Part shown: positions 1-8,680 of the stretch, in pieces
How positions within the stretch are numbered: the stretch's first letter is position 1
Layout of the letters: every line of letters begins with the position of its first letter
NCBI RefSeq assembly: GCF_014649375.1
Contig: NZ_BMSX01000002.1
Span: 1 to 64,000 of the forward strand
DNA from: Streptomyces aurantiogriseus
Lineage (GTDB): Bacteria > Actinomycetota > Actinomycetes > Streptomycetales > Streptomycetaceae
Length of the DNA: 64,000 nucleotides
Reading direction: 5' to 3'
The notes under the pieces: model-generated
Database searches by the model: none
What the model saw: the letters and a program-made list of their open reading frames with translations, nothing else
What the model was told of the DNA's origin: nothing
Translations under genes and position numbers: made by a program

Positions 1-62
1 AGACGGATCATGCCACCGGCCGGGCACGACACCCCACCCGCTATCACGCACCAACTCGTTAG

Positions 63-185
63 GTCATCGAACGCACGCTGTCGTGGCTGGGCGGCTGCCG
101 CCGCCTGCACCGCCGCTACGCCGAGCACTTCCTCGCCTTCGTCGGCCTCGCCAGCGCTCTGATCTGCTACCGGCGACTGCTGTGA
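63..185 (+). pseudogene. IS5-type transposase, C-terminal remnant
   Basis: The reading frame encodes about 40 residues beginning VIERTLSWLGGCRRLHRRY and ending LICYRRLL before a TGA. This matches the C-terminal end of IS5-family DDE transposases, where the E of the catalytic triad lies in the (V/I)(V/I)ERT motif. An in-frame TAG directly precedes it (60-62), so nothing upstream in this window can be translated with it. It is a dead fragment. A second IS5-type tail, in the opposite orientation, lies near 61.3 kb. Confidence 0.7.
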
Positions 186-524
186 TCAACCATTCTGAGC
201 AGCAACGCCGGCAAACAGAACAGTCGCCGCACCGAGAACAAGCAAGTGAACGGACCCGGCGATCCACAACCGCAGGCCCATCAACCCGCCACCCGCCACG
301 ACCGCTGAGCAACCGCAGATCCACGCCCCGCGCCGCCCGGCTTGGGCAGTGCGAATGCCGGAGGATCCAAGGGCGTCACCCGAGAACATCACATGCATCC
401 CGAGCCAGAAGATCAGCATGGCCGACACCGGAAGAAGCGCGATCGCCAGCCCAAGATCCATCCACACCGAAGGACGCTGCATGTCCGCCAGCATGCCGCC
501 CCATCCGTAGACGCACCTGAGCAT
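186..524 (-). CDS. small hypothetical membrane protein
   Basis: A 112-residue protein with three hydrophobic stretches: about residues 22-48 (WMDLGLAIALLPVSAMLIFW), 68-85 and 90-110. This suggests a three-helix integral membrane protein. I do not recognise a family. It lies between two transposase remnants, and its stop touches the end of the IS5 fragment, so it may be cargo or a leftover of a rearranged region. The start is uncertain: ATG codons at 524, 491 and 479 are all possible and none has a strong ribosome site. No charged catalytic motif is visible. Confidence 0.4.
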   Translation of the reverse strand: MLRCVYGWGGMLADMQRPSVWMDLGLAIALLPVSAMLIFWLGMHVMFSGDALGSSGIRTAQAGRRGAWICGCSAVVAGGGLMGLRLWIAGSVHLLVLGAATVLFAGVAAQNG

Positions 525-547
525 GGTTACTCATCCTGCACGCCAAC

Positions 548-800
548 TCAGCTACAGGTCCCGGCAGTGCCGGAGTACTGGCGCTGCACTTCGGCGGAGG
601 TGGTGCCTTTCTTCATGAAGCCGGTGTCGTCAAGGATCAACACACCGTCTGCTTGGCCGAGTTGTTCGGCCATGTATGCCTGGAGGTCGTCGCGGCGGCC
701 ATCGGCGTCCCAGCGGCTGTGGGAGAGCAGGTGCTGCGGGCCGTGTGGGCTGGTGTGGCCGGCGTGCTCGGCGAGCTGTTCGTCGATACGTCGTGCATCA
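548..800 (-). pseudogene. IS701-type transposase, N-terminal fragment
   Basis: The minus frame contains RRDDLQAYMAEQLG followed by VLILDDTGFMKKGTTSAEVQ and RQYSGTAG. This is the first catalytic-aspartate region of IS701-family (DDE superfamily endonuclease) transposases. The frame then ends at a stop directly after the SGTAG motif, so roughly the last three quarters of the enzyme is missing. Upstream of about 800 the frame stays open but has no transposase character. With the IS5 fragment at 63-185 it marks this end of the window as a site of repeated insertion and deletion. Confidence 0.7.
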
Positions 801-1086
801 CGGCAACGGATTGCTCGGAGCGTTGACATTATGCGGCGCGGGCACACGTTCGCGGGACGGCCGGCCCAAGGCCACCCCACCCACGCCAAACCCTCGCTAC
901 ACTCCCCACCGCCAGGCCGTTGACCAGCAAAAATACAGAAGTCCGGCTGGAGTACTAGAGGACGACGATCAAGATTGAACGGTCCCAACCATTTGGTTGA
1001 GGCCCAGATGCGTCACGTCAGGCGCTTTCTGGGACGCGATTCGACGCGTGGACACGGATTGATCTGTTTACTTAATGTGGCGAGGG

Positions 1087-1124
1087 TGCGGGCGCGAACC
1101 CCGAATTTAGGGTTCGCGCCCGCA
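1087..1124 (-). terminator. hairpin terminator after the lipoprotein gene
   Basis: Two 15-base arms (1087-1101 and 1110-1124, TGCGGGCGCGAACCC and its complement) pair perfectly around an 8-base loop. The hairpin ends 3 bases past the stop codon of the minus-strand lipoprotein gene, the usual place for a Streptomyces terminator without a U tract. Confidence 0.75.
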
Positions 1125-1127
1125 GAA

Positions 1128-1700
1128 TCACTTCTTGAGTCGCAGTTCGAGTCCACACCTGAGCGTTTGAGTGTAAACTACCTCGCCCTGCCGGTACTCG
1201 AACCTGCACTCACTTACATTCCTCTGGATCTTTCCGGTGACTCGAAGGTGCGCGACATAAAAGACGTCACTTACCTTCTTCGATTTCACCGTAAAACCCT
1301 CTTTAGAGTAATCCTTGAACTCTCTGTACTTGGGGGTGTAGGGATACCCCTCCGGAACAATGAGAGGCAACCCCTGGGTATCCTCGAGGTTGTAGGCCCC
1401 GTATCCGATCACTTCAATTCCCTGAGGTACATCCAGCACCTCGGCATTCGTGATCTTAACGTCGCGATCTGACATGTTTGTTGGCAGTGGCATAGCGAAC
1501 CAGAATTCTTCGCCCACCGACGCCTGCGGATAACCAGCAGTTCCGGCCGAATGGTTGCCTCCGCTGAGGGCAGCACCAGCCCTCGCTTGCCCCGAAGGAT
1601 TCGCACTCGAACATCCCGAGGCCGCGAAACATGCCGCTGCTATCGCGATAGCGAGACTAGTTCGAGTAAATGACGCCCATATGGGCCCCGGGAGGCGCAC
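1128..1700 (-). CDS. putative secreted lipoprotein, function unknown
   Basis: A 190-residue protein with an N-terminal signal peptide: a short charged start, a hydrophobic run IAIAAACFAA, then a lipobox ending SGC with Cys at about residue 30. It should therefore be lipid-anchored on the outer face of the membrane. The rest is mainly beta-type sequence with two further cysteines (SECRFEY and TLRCGLEL) near the C terminus that could form a disulfide. I do not recognise the fold. Its ATG lies 44 bases inside the end of the upstream secreted protein gene, so the two are probably translated together and may act together at the cell surface. A hairpin terminator follows. Confidence 0.7.
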   Translation of the reverse strand: MRLPGPIWASFTRTSLAIAIAAACFAASGCSSANPSGQARAGAALSGGNHSAGTAGYPQASVGEEFWFAMPLPTNMSDRDVKITNAEVLDVPQGIEVIGYGAYNLEDTQGLPLIVPEGYPYTPKYREFKDYSKEGFTVKSKKVSDVFYVAHLRVTGKIQRNVSECRFEYRQGEVVYTQTLRCGLELRLKK

Positions 1701-3933
1701 TGTAACCCCAAATGTAGTGCTTGCGTGCGGTCTTACCGCCCGCCCTGATGTTCTGCTTGTGGCTCGAGTCGTAGCTCGTGGAAGCGCCGAGGGACACGCC
1801 GAGCACCACAGCCGCCCCCGACCATTTGACGCTCTTGCCTACCTCAACCGCCCAGGTACCGTAGGGCGCCAGCCAGCTCCGGTACTTAGGGTTCGAATTC
1901 GCGTAGCGGACAGGCCCGTCAAGCTGCCTTGCATCCTTGCCGTAGGCGCCGACGGGCTGTCCGGCAGGAACCTTAAACTTACTGGGTCGAATTTCATAAT
2001 AGGAATCCACGGGGACTCCACCGCAGCGCCAGGTCTTTTTGATCTTATTGTATTCGATCGGGACCTTCCACTGCTTGGCCACGTACGGGCCCCGCCAACT
2101 GAATCCAGAAACACCTGCTGCCGAGCTTCCAATGGAGGCCGACCCGCTCACGGACCAGAGACTACCCTTGGCACTGTAACCGACGTCGATGGTATTCGAG
2201 AGAGTCGACTTATATTCGACATTGCCGGCTGCATCCCAGTAGGCGTGCGACTCGCCCACGACGGTGTACGAGATCTGGCGAGAAACAACCTGCGAATCCC
2301 AATAGCAGGTGTCAGCACGTGGAGTTACCTGCTCGGAGGTGATGTCGGTACCGTTGATCAGGTACGGGTTGTGATCCTCCGGTGACGTCCCACGGTCACT
2401 CTGCCACCTTGGCGCCACCTGATTGGGGTCGTCTGTAGGCTGCGTATCCAGCTGTGCCGCATACGTGGTCTGCTGCTCCTCAGTGGTGGGGTCCGGGACG
2501 ACCGTCTCAGGGTCGGCCAGCGCTGGGAGCAGTTTGACGCTGTTTCCGCCCTCTTCCTCAGTGACGGTCGTGGCGAAACGTGTGCGAGTACCCGTGCCGG
2601 GATCCTCAGGAGCGGCCGTCAAGTTATCCGTACCTACGAGCGTGACTCCGGATTCCGACCTACCCGTGGTCGTGGCAGTGACATTGAGCGCACCACCATT
2701 GTTGCTTACCGCGGTCTGCACCTCAGGTGGCAACGATTCCGGGATGGTCAGAGACCAGTTGCCGTCTGCGTCGGTTGTCGTCGAGCCAAGGTCGGGAAGA
2801 TTGACGACGCTCTCGTTGTCCGCTGGCAGAAGGTCGGAAGCCTCTACAACAACGTTCATCCCAGCAGCCGGGCTTCCGTCAGGTAGAAGGAATCGACCGG
2901 AGACTACCTCGGGGCCCGATGGAGGAGGGCTGGTGGTCGACGCTGGAGGCACCGACGGGACGCTGGGATCATCAACCGGTATCTGGCCGAAGTAGGGCTT
3001 CTCGTCACCTGCGCTCGAGAGACAGGAAGCGGCAGCAGCGAAGACACTGCCCTTCAGTCCAACAGCGAAATCATCGTTGATGAGCGCCAGGGGCGATCCA
3101 GCGTACTTCTTGACCGCGCCGTCGGTGGTTTTGGTGTAGAACACGCCAGGCGCGGGGCTCCAAGCGGTCGCCGCGCCAGTTAGCCCAGTGGCGACGACGG
3201 TCCCGGCCGCACTGGGGCCGAGCGTGATGCTGTTGAGAGCAGCGCTGTAATCCCAAGACCGGATGGTTTCATTCAGCAAGCCGTAGATCTTGTTTCCAGT
3301 GGACCAGATGGACGTCGACTTGCTCAGCTCCACCAGGGCCGGGTTGGTGGCAGGGAGTTGCGCCAGCCGGGACATCCTTGCCGATGCCGTGGTCCCGTCC
3401 GGGAACTGCTCGACGTAAACATTGAGGTTGCCGGCCTCGTCGAAGTTGACAACCCTGCCGTCCGCGTCGGACCAGATACGCGTGTACGCATTCCAATTCT
3501 GCCCCGCCCGCGCCTCGTACGTGTACTCGAGGCTCAGTAGCGAGCCACCCGTCTCTGACTGATCCCTGAACGAGCCCAAAGTGCGGGCGTCCCAGCCCCC
3601 GCCTATCTGGCCGATCTTGAAAAGGCGTGTACCGCCGCCAGAAAAGACACGGTGCCCGTACGCCAGACCGGCACTCTTCTCAGCACTGAAGAGGTGGCCA
3701 GCGCTCTGCGGGTCCCAGTCTACGTATCGCCTCAGAGTTGAAGTGAGCGACGGCGACCCGTTGGGCGTTACCACATAGGTAGGTATCGCTGACGGGCACG
3801 AGGCGGCAGCTGCAGCCGCCGTCTGCGTCGACGCACCGATGGCGGGTGACCCCGTAAGTGCGCCAGCCAGCAGTGCAGTTACACAGATACCGCCCGTCAT
3901 CTGGGCCACAGATCTGGATGAGCGACTGCTCAT
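1657..3933 (-). CDS. large secreted multidomain protein (tachylectin-like N-terminus)
   Basis: A 758-residue predicted exported protein. ATG at 3933 is chosen because AGGGGGG lies about 6 bases before it; an in-frame ATG at 3954 lacks this. A signal peptide (about residues 1-40) is followed by an Ala run. Residues about 45-290 are rich in spaced W, Y and G (RYVDWDPQ, LFKIGQIGGGWDAR), like tachylectin-type propellers that bind sugars. A Pro/Ser/Thr linker precedes a carboxypeptidase-regulatory-like beta domain (GRFLLPDGSPAAG). The last 230 residues hold a Tyr/Trp-rich domain with two cysteines. This base composition is lower in G+C than the neighbours. The final 44 bases overlap the lipoprotein gene. 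Binding of a surface ligand is inference; no catalytic motif is seen. Confidence 0.75.
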   Translation of the reverse strand: MSSRSSRSVAQMTGGICVTALLAGALTGSPAIGASTQTAAAAAASCPSAIPTYVVTPNGSPSLTSTLRRYVDWDPQSAGHLFSAEKSAGLAYGHRVFSGGGTRLFKIGQIGGGWDARTLGSFRDQSETGGSLLSLEYTYEARAGQNWNAYTRIWSDADGRVVNFDEAGNLNVYVEQFPDGTTASARMSRLAQLPATNPALVELSKSTSIWSTGNKIYGLLNETIRSWDYSAALNSITLGPSAAGTVVATGLTGAATAWSPAPGVFYTKTTDGAVKKYAGSPLALINDDFAVGLKGSVFAAAASCLSSAGDEKPYFGQIPVDDPSVPSVPPASTTSPPPSGPEVVSGRFLLPDGSPAAGMNVVVEASDLLPADNESVVNLPDLGSTTTDADGNWSLTIPESLPPEVQTAVSNNGGALNVTATTTGRSESGVTLVGTDNLTAAPEDPGTGTRTRFATTVTEEEGGNSVKLLPALADPETVVPDPTTEEQQTTYAAQLDTQPTDDPNQVAPRWQSDRGTSPEDHNPYLINGTDITSEQVTPRADTCYWDSQVVSRQISYTVVGESHAYWDAAGNVEYKSTLSNTIDVGYSAKGSLWSVSGSASIGSSAAGVSGFSWRGPYVAKQWKVPIEYNKIKKTWRCGGVPVDSYYEIRPSKFKVPAGQPVGAYGKDARQLDGPVRYANSNPKYRSWLAPYGTWAVEVGKSVKWSGAAVVLGVSLGASTSYDSSHKQNIRAGGKTARKHYIWGYSAPPGAHMGVIYSN

Positions 3934-4035
3934 TGATTCCCCCCTGGAATCCATGCGATCCCTCCCTCGAGGTGATCGCTTGGCGGAATCAAACCACGGG
4001 CATTCTCATCGCGGCCACCACCTTGTAACCAGGAT

Positions 4036-4557
4036 GTGTCGGTTTTGAGAGCTAAAGATCTAGATCATCCGCACGGATATGAGGATTTCTTGAGCTTGGA
4101 GACGCCCGGAGCTTTCGACCGAACCGCACGTGGACGAACACCGCGCCTGGATCCGGCATCGAGTCTGGCCCGCGCCGCAACCGGCCGCCAGATCTGGGAA
4201 CTCCGCGCCGAGCTCTACCCGCACCTGCAGTTTCTGCCCCGGACCGAGTACCAGCTCAGCGACCTGGACCCGCGCTGGGTCGTGCCCGTACGACGCTGTC
4301 TCGAACGGCTGGAGGCCTCGACCGCCGCGTGGGACCCGTCCGCGTCGAACGAGCCGGAGTGGCAGTCCAAGGTGACCCCCGAGGGCGAAACACGCAAGCG
4401 GGTGTGCAAGTTCCAGGACTTGGACGGCGAGGAGCGGACATTCCACCTCCACGCTCGTTTCACCCCGGGAGCCGGGCGCATCCACTTCCGCCTGATCGGG
4501 GCGGAAGGCAAGATCCGTATCGCCCACGGAGGCAGCAAGATCCGTCCTGACCTCTGA
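4036..4557 (+). CDS. hypothetical protein
   Basis: A 173-residue open frame with good Streptomyces codon bias from about codon 20 onwards; the first 60 bases are A+T-richer and may not be translated. The nominal start is GTG at 4036 with only a weak site before it, so the true start may be later or the gene may be a truncated 3' piece. The C-terminal half has an alternating pattern (RTFHLHARFTPG, RIHFRLIGAEGKIRIAHGG) suggesting a small beta-rich domain. I do not recognise a family. It sits alone between the secreted protein gene and the aminotransferase, and it converges on the latter. Confidence 0.45.
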   Translation: MSVLRAKDLDHPHGYEDFLSLETPGAFDRTARGRTPRLDPASSLARAATGRQIWELRAELYPHLQFLPRTEYQLSDLDPRWVVPVRRCLERLEASTAAWDPSASNEPEWQSKVTPEGETRKRVCKFQDLDGEERTFHLHARFTPGAGRIHFRLIGAEGKIRIAHGGSKIRPDL

Positions 4558-4593
4558 CAGGTCCCGGTTCCCGGCTGAAGGGGCCGGGAGGTC

Positions 4594-5802
4594 CTACTGC
4601 CGGTACCCGCTGAGGAACCGCCCGATCCGCCCGATCGCCGCCTCCAGATCCTCCGCGTACGGCAGGGTGAGGATGCGGAAGTGGTCGGGGGTGGGCCAGT
4701 TGAAGCCGGTGCCCTGGACCACCTGGATCTTCTCGCGGAGCAGGAGGTCCAGGACGAACTTCTCGTCGTCGTGGATCTTGTGCACCTCGGGGTCGAGGCG
4801 CGGGAACGCGTACAGCGCGCCCTTGGGCTTGACGCACGACACGCCCGGGATCTCGTTGAGCTTCTCCCAGACGACGTCCCGCTGCTCGCGCAGTCGTCCA
4901 CCCGGTGCGGTCAGTTCGTGGATGGACTGGCGGCCGCCGAGCGCGGCCTGGATGGCGTACTGGGCGGGCGCGTTGGCGCACAGGCGCATGGAGGCCAGCA
5001 TGGTGAGGCCCTCCAGGTAGTCCTTCGCGTGCTGCTTGGGTCCGGTGACGACCAGCCAGCCCGAGCGGAAGCCCGCCACCCGGTAGGTCTTCGACAGGCC
5101 GCAGAAGGTCAGGACCACGAGGTCAGGCGCGAGCGCGGCGGCGGAGTGGTGGACGGCGTCGTCGTAGAGGATCTGGTCGTAGATCTCGTCGGCGAAGACC
5201 ATCAGGCCGTTGCGGCGGGCCAGGTCGAGGATGCCCTCGACGATCTCCTTCGGGTAGACGGCCCCGGTGGGGTTGTTCGGGTTGATGATGACCACGGCCT
5301 TCGTGCGGTCCGTGATCTTCGACGCCATGTCGTCCAGGTCCGGGTACCAGTCGGACTGTTCGTCGCAGAGGTAGTGGACCGCCTTGCCGCCGGCGAGGGT
5401 CGTCACCGCCGTCCAGAGGGGGAAGTCGGGGGCCGGGATCAGGATCTCGTCACCGTCCTCCACCAGCGCCTGTACGGCCATGGAGACCAGCTCGGAGACG
5501 CCGTTGCCGAGGAAGACGTCGTCGACGTCGACCTCCAGGCCCCGGTTCTGGTACCGCTGGGCGACCGCCCGGCGGGCGGAGAGGATGCCGCGCGAGTCCG
5601 TGTAGCCGTGCGCCTGCGGGAGCATCCGGATCATGTCCTGGAGGATCTCCTCCGGCGCCTCGAAGCCGAAGAGCGCCGGGTTGCCGGTGTTCAGGCGCAG
5701 CACGCTGTGGCCCGCCTCCTCCAGTGCGTTGGCGTGCTCGATCACCGGGCCGCGGATCTCGTAACAGACCTCGCTGAGCTTGTTCGACTGCCGGAACTCC
5801 AT
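4594..5802 (-). CDS. pyridoxal-phosphate aminotransferase, alanine type
   Basis: A 402-residue class I/II aminotransferase of the AlaA-like group, which moves an amino group between alanine and 2-oxoglutarate (glutamate-pyruvate transaminase). Visible features are NPNNPTG near residue 174, the cofactor aspartate and tyrosine in DEIYD near 205, and the Schiff-base lysine in LSKTYRVAGFRSGW at residue 238. Length is normal for the family. It is divergent from an HxlR regulator, and two inverted repeats between them suggest control by that regulator. Exact substrate preference cannot be proved from sequence; the tight match to AlaA-type spacing makes alanine/glutamate the best guess. Confidence 0.9.
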   Translation of the reverse strand: MEFRQSNKLSEVCYEIRGPVIEHANALEEAGHSVLRLNTGNPALFGFEAPEEILQDMIRMLPQAHGYTDSRGILSARRAVAQRYQNRGLEVDVDDVFLGNGVSELVSMAVQALVEDGDEILIPAPDFPLWTAVTTLAGGKAVHYLCDEQSDWYPDLDDMASKITDRTKAVVIINPNNPTGAVYPKEIVEGILDLARRNGLMVFADEIYDQILYDDAVHHSAAALAPDLVVLTFCGLSKTYRVAGFRSGWLVVTGPKQHAKDYLEGLTMLASMRLCANAPAQYAIQAALGGRQSIHELTAPGGRLREQRDVVWEKLNEIPGVSCVKPKGALYAFPRLDPEVHKIHDDEKFVLDLLLREKIQVVQGTGFNWPTPDHFRILTLPYAEDLEAAIGRIGRFLSGYRQ

Positions 5803-5831
5803 GCGCGCTCGCCCCTCCGGTATTGGTGTTG

Positions 5832-5866
5832 CTTGGTTTTACCAAGTTCCGGCTTGGAAAGTCCAA
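5832..5866. promoter_or_regulatory. twin dyads in divergent promoter region
   Basis: Two perfect inverted repeats lie between the divergent aminotransferase and HxlR genes. CTTGG-N5-CCAAG is at 5832-5846 and TTGGA-N3-TCCAA at 5854-5866. Their centres are 21 bases apart, two helical turns, so two dimers could bind one face. They share the TTGG/CCAA core. An operator for the HxlR protein is the natural inference. Confidence 0.6.
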
Positions 5867-5888
5867 CGACATGTCTAGACTGCGTCGC

Positions 5889-6521
5889 ATGTCTCGTCGC
5901 CGAAGCTACGACCAGTACTGTTCCGCCGCCCGCGCGCTCGACGTCGTCGGCGACCGCTGGACCCTGCTGATCGTCCGGGAACTGCTCGCCGGCCCGCGCC
6001 GCTACACGGACCTGCACGCCGATCTGCCGGGCGTCAGCACGGACGTACTCGCCTCGCGGCTGAAGGACATGGAGCGGGACGGGCTCTCCACCCGCCGCCG
6101 ACTGCCTCCTCCCGGCGCGGCCTACGTGTACGAACTCACCGAGCGCGGACGGCAGTTGCTGCCCGTCCTCCAGGCGCTCGGGGCGTGGGGGCAGACGGAG
6201 CTGGGCGAGCGGCGGCCCACCGACGCCGTCCGCGCCCACTGGTTCGCCCTGCCCCTGCTGCGCGCGCTGGAGGGGCAGGAGAGCGGGCTCGTCGAAGTCC
6301 GGGTGGAGGAAGGGGACTTCCATCTGTTCGTGGGTGCGGTGGAGGGTCCCGTGTACGGCGAGGGGCCCGCGCCCGGGGAGCCCGACGCGCGGCTCGTCCT
6401 GGACGTCGGCACCTGTACGGCCGTGGCGCAGGGGGAGGTGAGCCTGCGCGACGCGGTGCGGGCCGGGCGGATCGGCGTGAGCGGGGACGGCACGCTCGCC
6501 AAGGCGTTGCGGGAGGCATGA
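5889..6521 (+). CDS. HxlR-family transcriptional regulator
   Basis: A 210-residue winged-helix regulator. The N-terminal 100 residues carry the HxlR signature: CSAARALDVVGDRWTLLIVR, then RRYTDLHADLPGVSTDVLASRLKDMERDGL. A C-terminal extension of about 100 residues (LDVGTCTAVAQGEVSLRDAV) resembles the SCP2-like tail seen in some actinobacterial members and may bind a hydrophobic ligand. ATG at 5889 gives the usual family start; an in-frame ATG at 5871 is also possible. Neither has a clear ribosome site, so the message may be leaderless. Divergent to the aminotransferase gene, it probably regulates that gene and itself through the dyads at 5832-5866. Confidence 0.88.
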   Translation: MSRRRSYDQYCSAARALDVVGDRWTLLIVRELLAGPRRYTDLHADLPGVSTDVLASRLKDMERDGLSTRRRLPPPGAAYVYELTERGRQLLPVLQALGAWGQTELGERRPTDAVRAHWFALPLLRALEGQESGLVEVRVEEGDFHLFVGAVEGPVYGEGPAPGEPDARLVLDVGTCTAVAQGEVSLRDAVRAGRIGVSGDGTLAKALREA

Positions 6522-6522
6522 G

Positions 6523-6556
6523 AGAGGGCCCACCGCAGTGCTGCGGTGGGCCCTCT
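6523..6556. terminator. strong bidirectional hairpin terminator
   Basis: A perfect 16-base-pair stem (AGAGGGCCCACCGCAG and its complement) with a 2-base spacer starts right after the HxlR stop codon and ends 9 bases before the stop of the opposing gene. It can serve both convergent transcripts. Confidence 0.85.
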
Positions 6557-6565
6557 GAGGAAGTG

Positions 6566-7369
6566 TCAGGCGGCTGGTGGGACCCGTGTGGGGCGTCCCG
6601 AGCCGCGCGTCAGCGCGTACCCGCCGATCCCGGCGAGCGCGGCCAGTATGCCGCCCACCGCCGTCCACACCCACCGGTCCGACCACCATCCGGACGACCA
6701 GCCGTCCTCCGGCTCGATGCTCGACAGGACGGCCGAGGCCGACGCATCCTCCTCATCGGCCTCGGACGTGACCGCGACACCCGGCACCAGCGGCTCGGCC
6801 AGCGAGCCGTCCACCGCCGCCGACCCGCCGATGTCCTCCGAGTCCACCCGCAGTTCGGCGTCCATCGGGAGACCGAGGTCGGCCGTCTTCAGGCCGACGA
6901 CCGTCAGGCGGACGTAGTACGTCCCCGGCAGCGGGTCGTCGGCCCACGGCTCGGACCAGGCGCGGACCGTGCGCAGGACACAGGCCAGATCGACGGAGGC
7001 GGTGCCCGGGGCGGCGGTCCGCGCCTGGGCGCCGTACTGGCAGGCCTGGCGGCGGCGCAGGCCGTCGTACACGTCGATCTGCCAGGTCTGGCCGGCGTGC
7101 TCCTGCGGGAGCTTCACCTTCGCCTTGACCGTGGGCCGCTGTCCCGCGTCGGCCGGGAACGACCAGTACAGGTAGTCGCCGGCGGAGCCGCTCGCGGTGA
7201 CCGTCCGGCCCTGGTCGATCTCCGCCGCCGTACGGAACGACGTGCCCGCCTCGGTCGGTGCCGAGCTGTCCTCCGAGGGGCTCGCGGAGGGGGTGGAGTC
7301 GGCCGCGGCGGGGCCGGCCGCCAGGCCGAGGGCCAGCAGGGTCGCGCTCACCACGCGTGTGATCCGCAT
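6566..7369 (-). CDS. exported membrane-anchored protein, partner of the vWA protein
   Basis: A 267-residue protein with an N-terminal signal peptide (MRITRVVSATLLALGLAAG, Ala-rich cleavage region), a Ser/Pro/Glu-rich stretch, then a beta-rich extracellular domain (GDYLYWSFPADAGQRPTVKAK, residues about 60-180). A C-terminal transmembrane helix (VWTAVGGILAALAGIGGYAL) precedes a short basic tail. It should be displayed on the outer membrane face. Its ATG overlaps the stop of the upstream vWA gene (TGATG), so the pair is translationally coupled and likely forms one complex. The extracellular domain resembles the second half of the vWA protein in composition and length. Function unknown. Confidence 0.75.
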   Translation of the reverse strand: MRITRVVSATLLALGLAAGPAAADSTPSASPSEDSSAPTEAGTSFRTAAEIDQGRTVTASGSAGDYLYWSFPADAGQRPTVKAKVKLPQEHAGQTWQIDVYDGLRRRQACQYGAQARTAAPGTASVDLACVLRTVRAWSEPWADDPLPGTYYVRLTVVGLKTADLGLPMDAELRVDSEDIGGSAAVDGSLAEPLVPGVAVTSEADEEDASASAVLSSIEPEDGWSSGWWSDRWVWTAVGGILAALAGIGGYALTRGSGRPTRVPPAA

Positions 7370-8631
7370 CAGTTGGTCCTCCAGATCGAGACACGCCAGC
7401 GGGACAGCCAGCCCCAGAGCAGACCCGCGAGGAAGCCGGTCAGCACCAGGGCGCCGAGCAGCCACCAGCCGCGGCCGAGACCGAAGGAGGCCACGTCGCT
7501 CGCCTGCGAGGGGCCGTCGACGACGTCCACGGTCAGTTCCAGCGGCATGCCGGGCGTGGTCTTCACCCCGGAGGCCGCAGAGAAGGAGTTCGTCACCTGG
7601 AGGCACACGGTCTCGGCCGGCGCCTCGTCCTCGTCGCTCTCCGCCTTCGGGTAGCGCAGACCGGTCGAGATCACGTCCGTACGGCCGATGCCCGCCGCCT
7701 CTCCGCGCACGATCTCCCGGCCGTGCACCGTGACCGCCCGCAACAGCACCCCGTAGTCGGGGTTCATGTCCCGGTCCGCCGACACGCTCACCGAGGCCCG
7801 CAGCTCCTGGCCCGGGTCGACGTCCACGCGGTACCAGCGCTCCTGGCCGAACTCCTCACGGTCGGTGTACAGACCCGACTTCAGCGTCGGCGCCTTCGCG
7901 CAGGAGTCCGCGCCCTGCGTGGCGACCGGCGTCACCACGGGGTCCGCCGCCCGGTCCACCAACTGGTTGACGCGGTCGGTGAGTTCGTCGGTGTGCTCCA
8001 CCGAGGTGTACGTACCGCCGGTGGCCTCGGCGATGCAGCTGAGCTGCTGCCGCATCTTGACGTTGGGCACCAGACCGAGGGTGTCGATGGTCAGGCCGAT
8101 GCCCTTGGCCGCGATCTCGCGGGCCACCTCGCACGGGTCGAGCGGCGCGCAGGTGTCCTCGCCGTCGCTGATCAGCACGATGCGCTTGGAGCCGGTGCCG
8201 CCGTCGAGGTCGTCGGCCGCCTTCAGCAGGGCGGGACCGATCGGCGTCCAGCCGGTGGGGGAGAGGGTCGCCACCGCCGTCTTGGCCTCGGTCCGGTCCA
8301 GCGGGCCGACCGGGTACAGCTGCGCGGTGTCCTTGCAGCCCGCCTTCCGGTCGTCCCCCGGGTAGTTGGCGCCGAGGGTGCGGATGCCGAGAAGAACGTT
8401 CTCCGGGGTCGCGTCCAGCACCTCGTTGAACGCCTGCTTGGCCGCGGCCATCCGCGTCCCGCCGTCGATGTCCTTCGCCCGCATCGAACCGCTGACGTCG
8501 AGGACCAGGTCGACCTTCGGGGCGCTGGCTGTGGTCTCGTCGGCGACCGCCCCGGCCGGGAACGCGATCCCGGCCGCGAGCGCGGCGAGCAGGGCGCACA
8601 CGCCCGCCGCCAGCCGTTGTGTTCTGATCAT
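7369..8631 (-). CDS. secreted von Willebrand factor A domain protein
   Basis: A 420-residue exported protein: signal peptide (residues 1-30), then a vWA domain from about 38 to 210. The metal-ion-dependent adhesion site DVSGSM is at about 45-50 and a later DGEDTC loop is visible. This domain normally binds a protein partner through Mg2+. A beta-rich region follows, and the C terminus has a transmembrane segment (GWWLLGALVLTGFLAGLLWGW) with a basic tail. It is coupled by TGATG overlap to the next gene. Only 49 bases separate it from the upstream siderophore synthetase gene on the same strand, so all three could share a transcript. The ligand is unknown. Confidence 0.85.
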   Translation of the reverse strand: MIRTQRLAAGVCALLAALAAGIAFPAGAVADETTASAPKVDLVLDVSGSMRAKDIDGGTRMAAAKQAFNEVLDATPENVLLGIRTLGANYPGDDRKAGCKDTAQLYPVGPLDRTEAKTAVATLSPTGWTPIGPALLKAADDLDGGTGSKRIVLISDGEDTCAPLDPCEVAREIAAKGIGLTIDTLGLVPNVKMRQQLSCIAEATGGTYTSVEHTDELTDRVNQLVDRAADPVVTPVATQGADSCAKAPTLKSGLYTDREEFGQERWYRVDVDPGQELRASVSVSADRDMNPDYGVLLRAVTVHGREIVRGEAAGIGRTDVISTGLRYPKAESDEDEAPAETVCLQVTNSFSAASGVKTTPGMPLELTVDVVDGPSQASDVASFGLGRGWWLLGALVLTGFLAGLLWGWLSRWRVSIWRTN

Positions 8632-8680
8632 CGGCGGATCTTATTGATCAGAGGTGTCCGGCCACAAAACGGCCTCCGGG

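Noticed and set aside
1885..1905. tRNA T-loop-like GGTTCGAATTC
   Set aside because: It lies inside a well-supported coding frame and no acceptor, D or anticodon stems can be formed around it.
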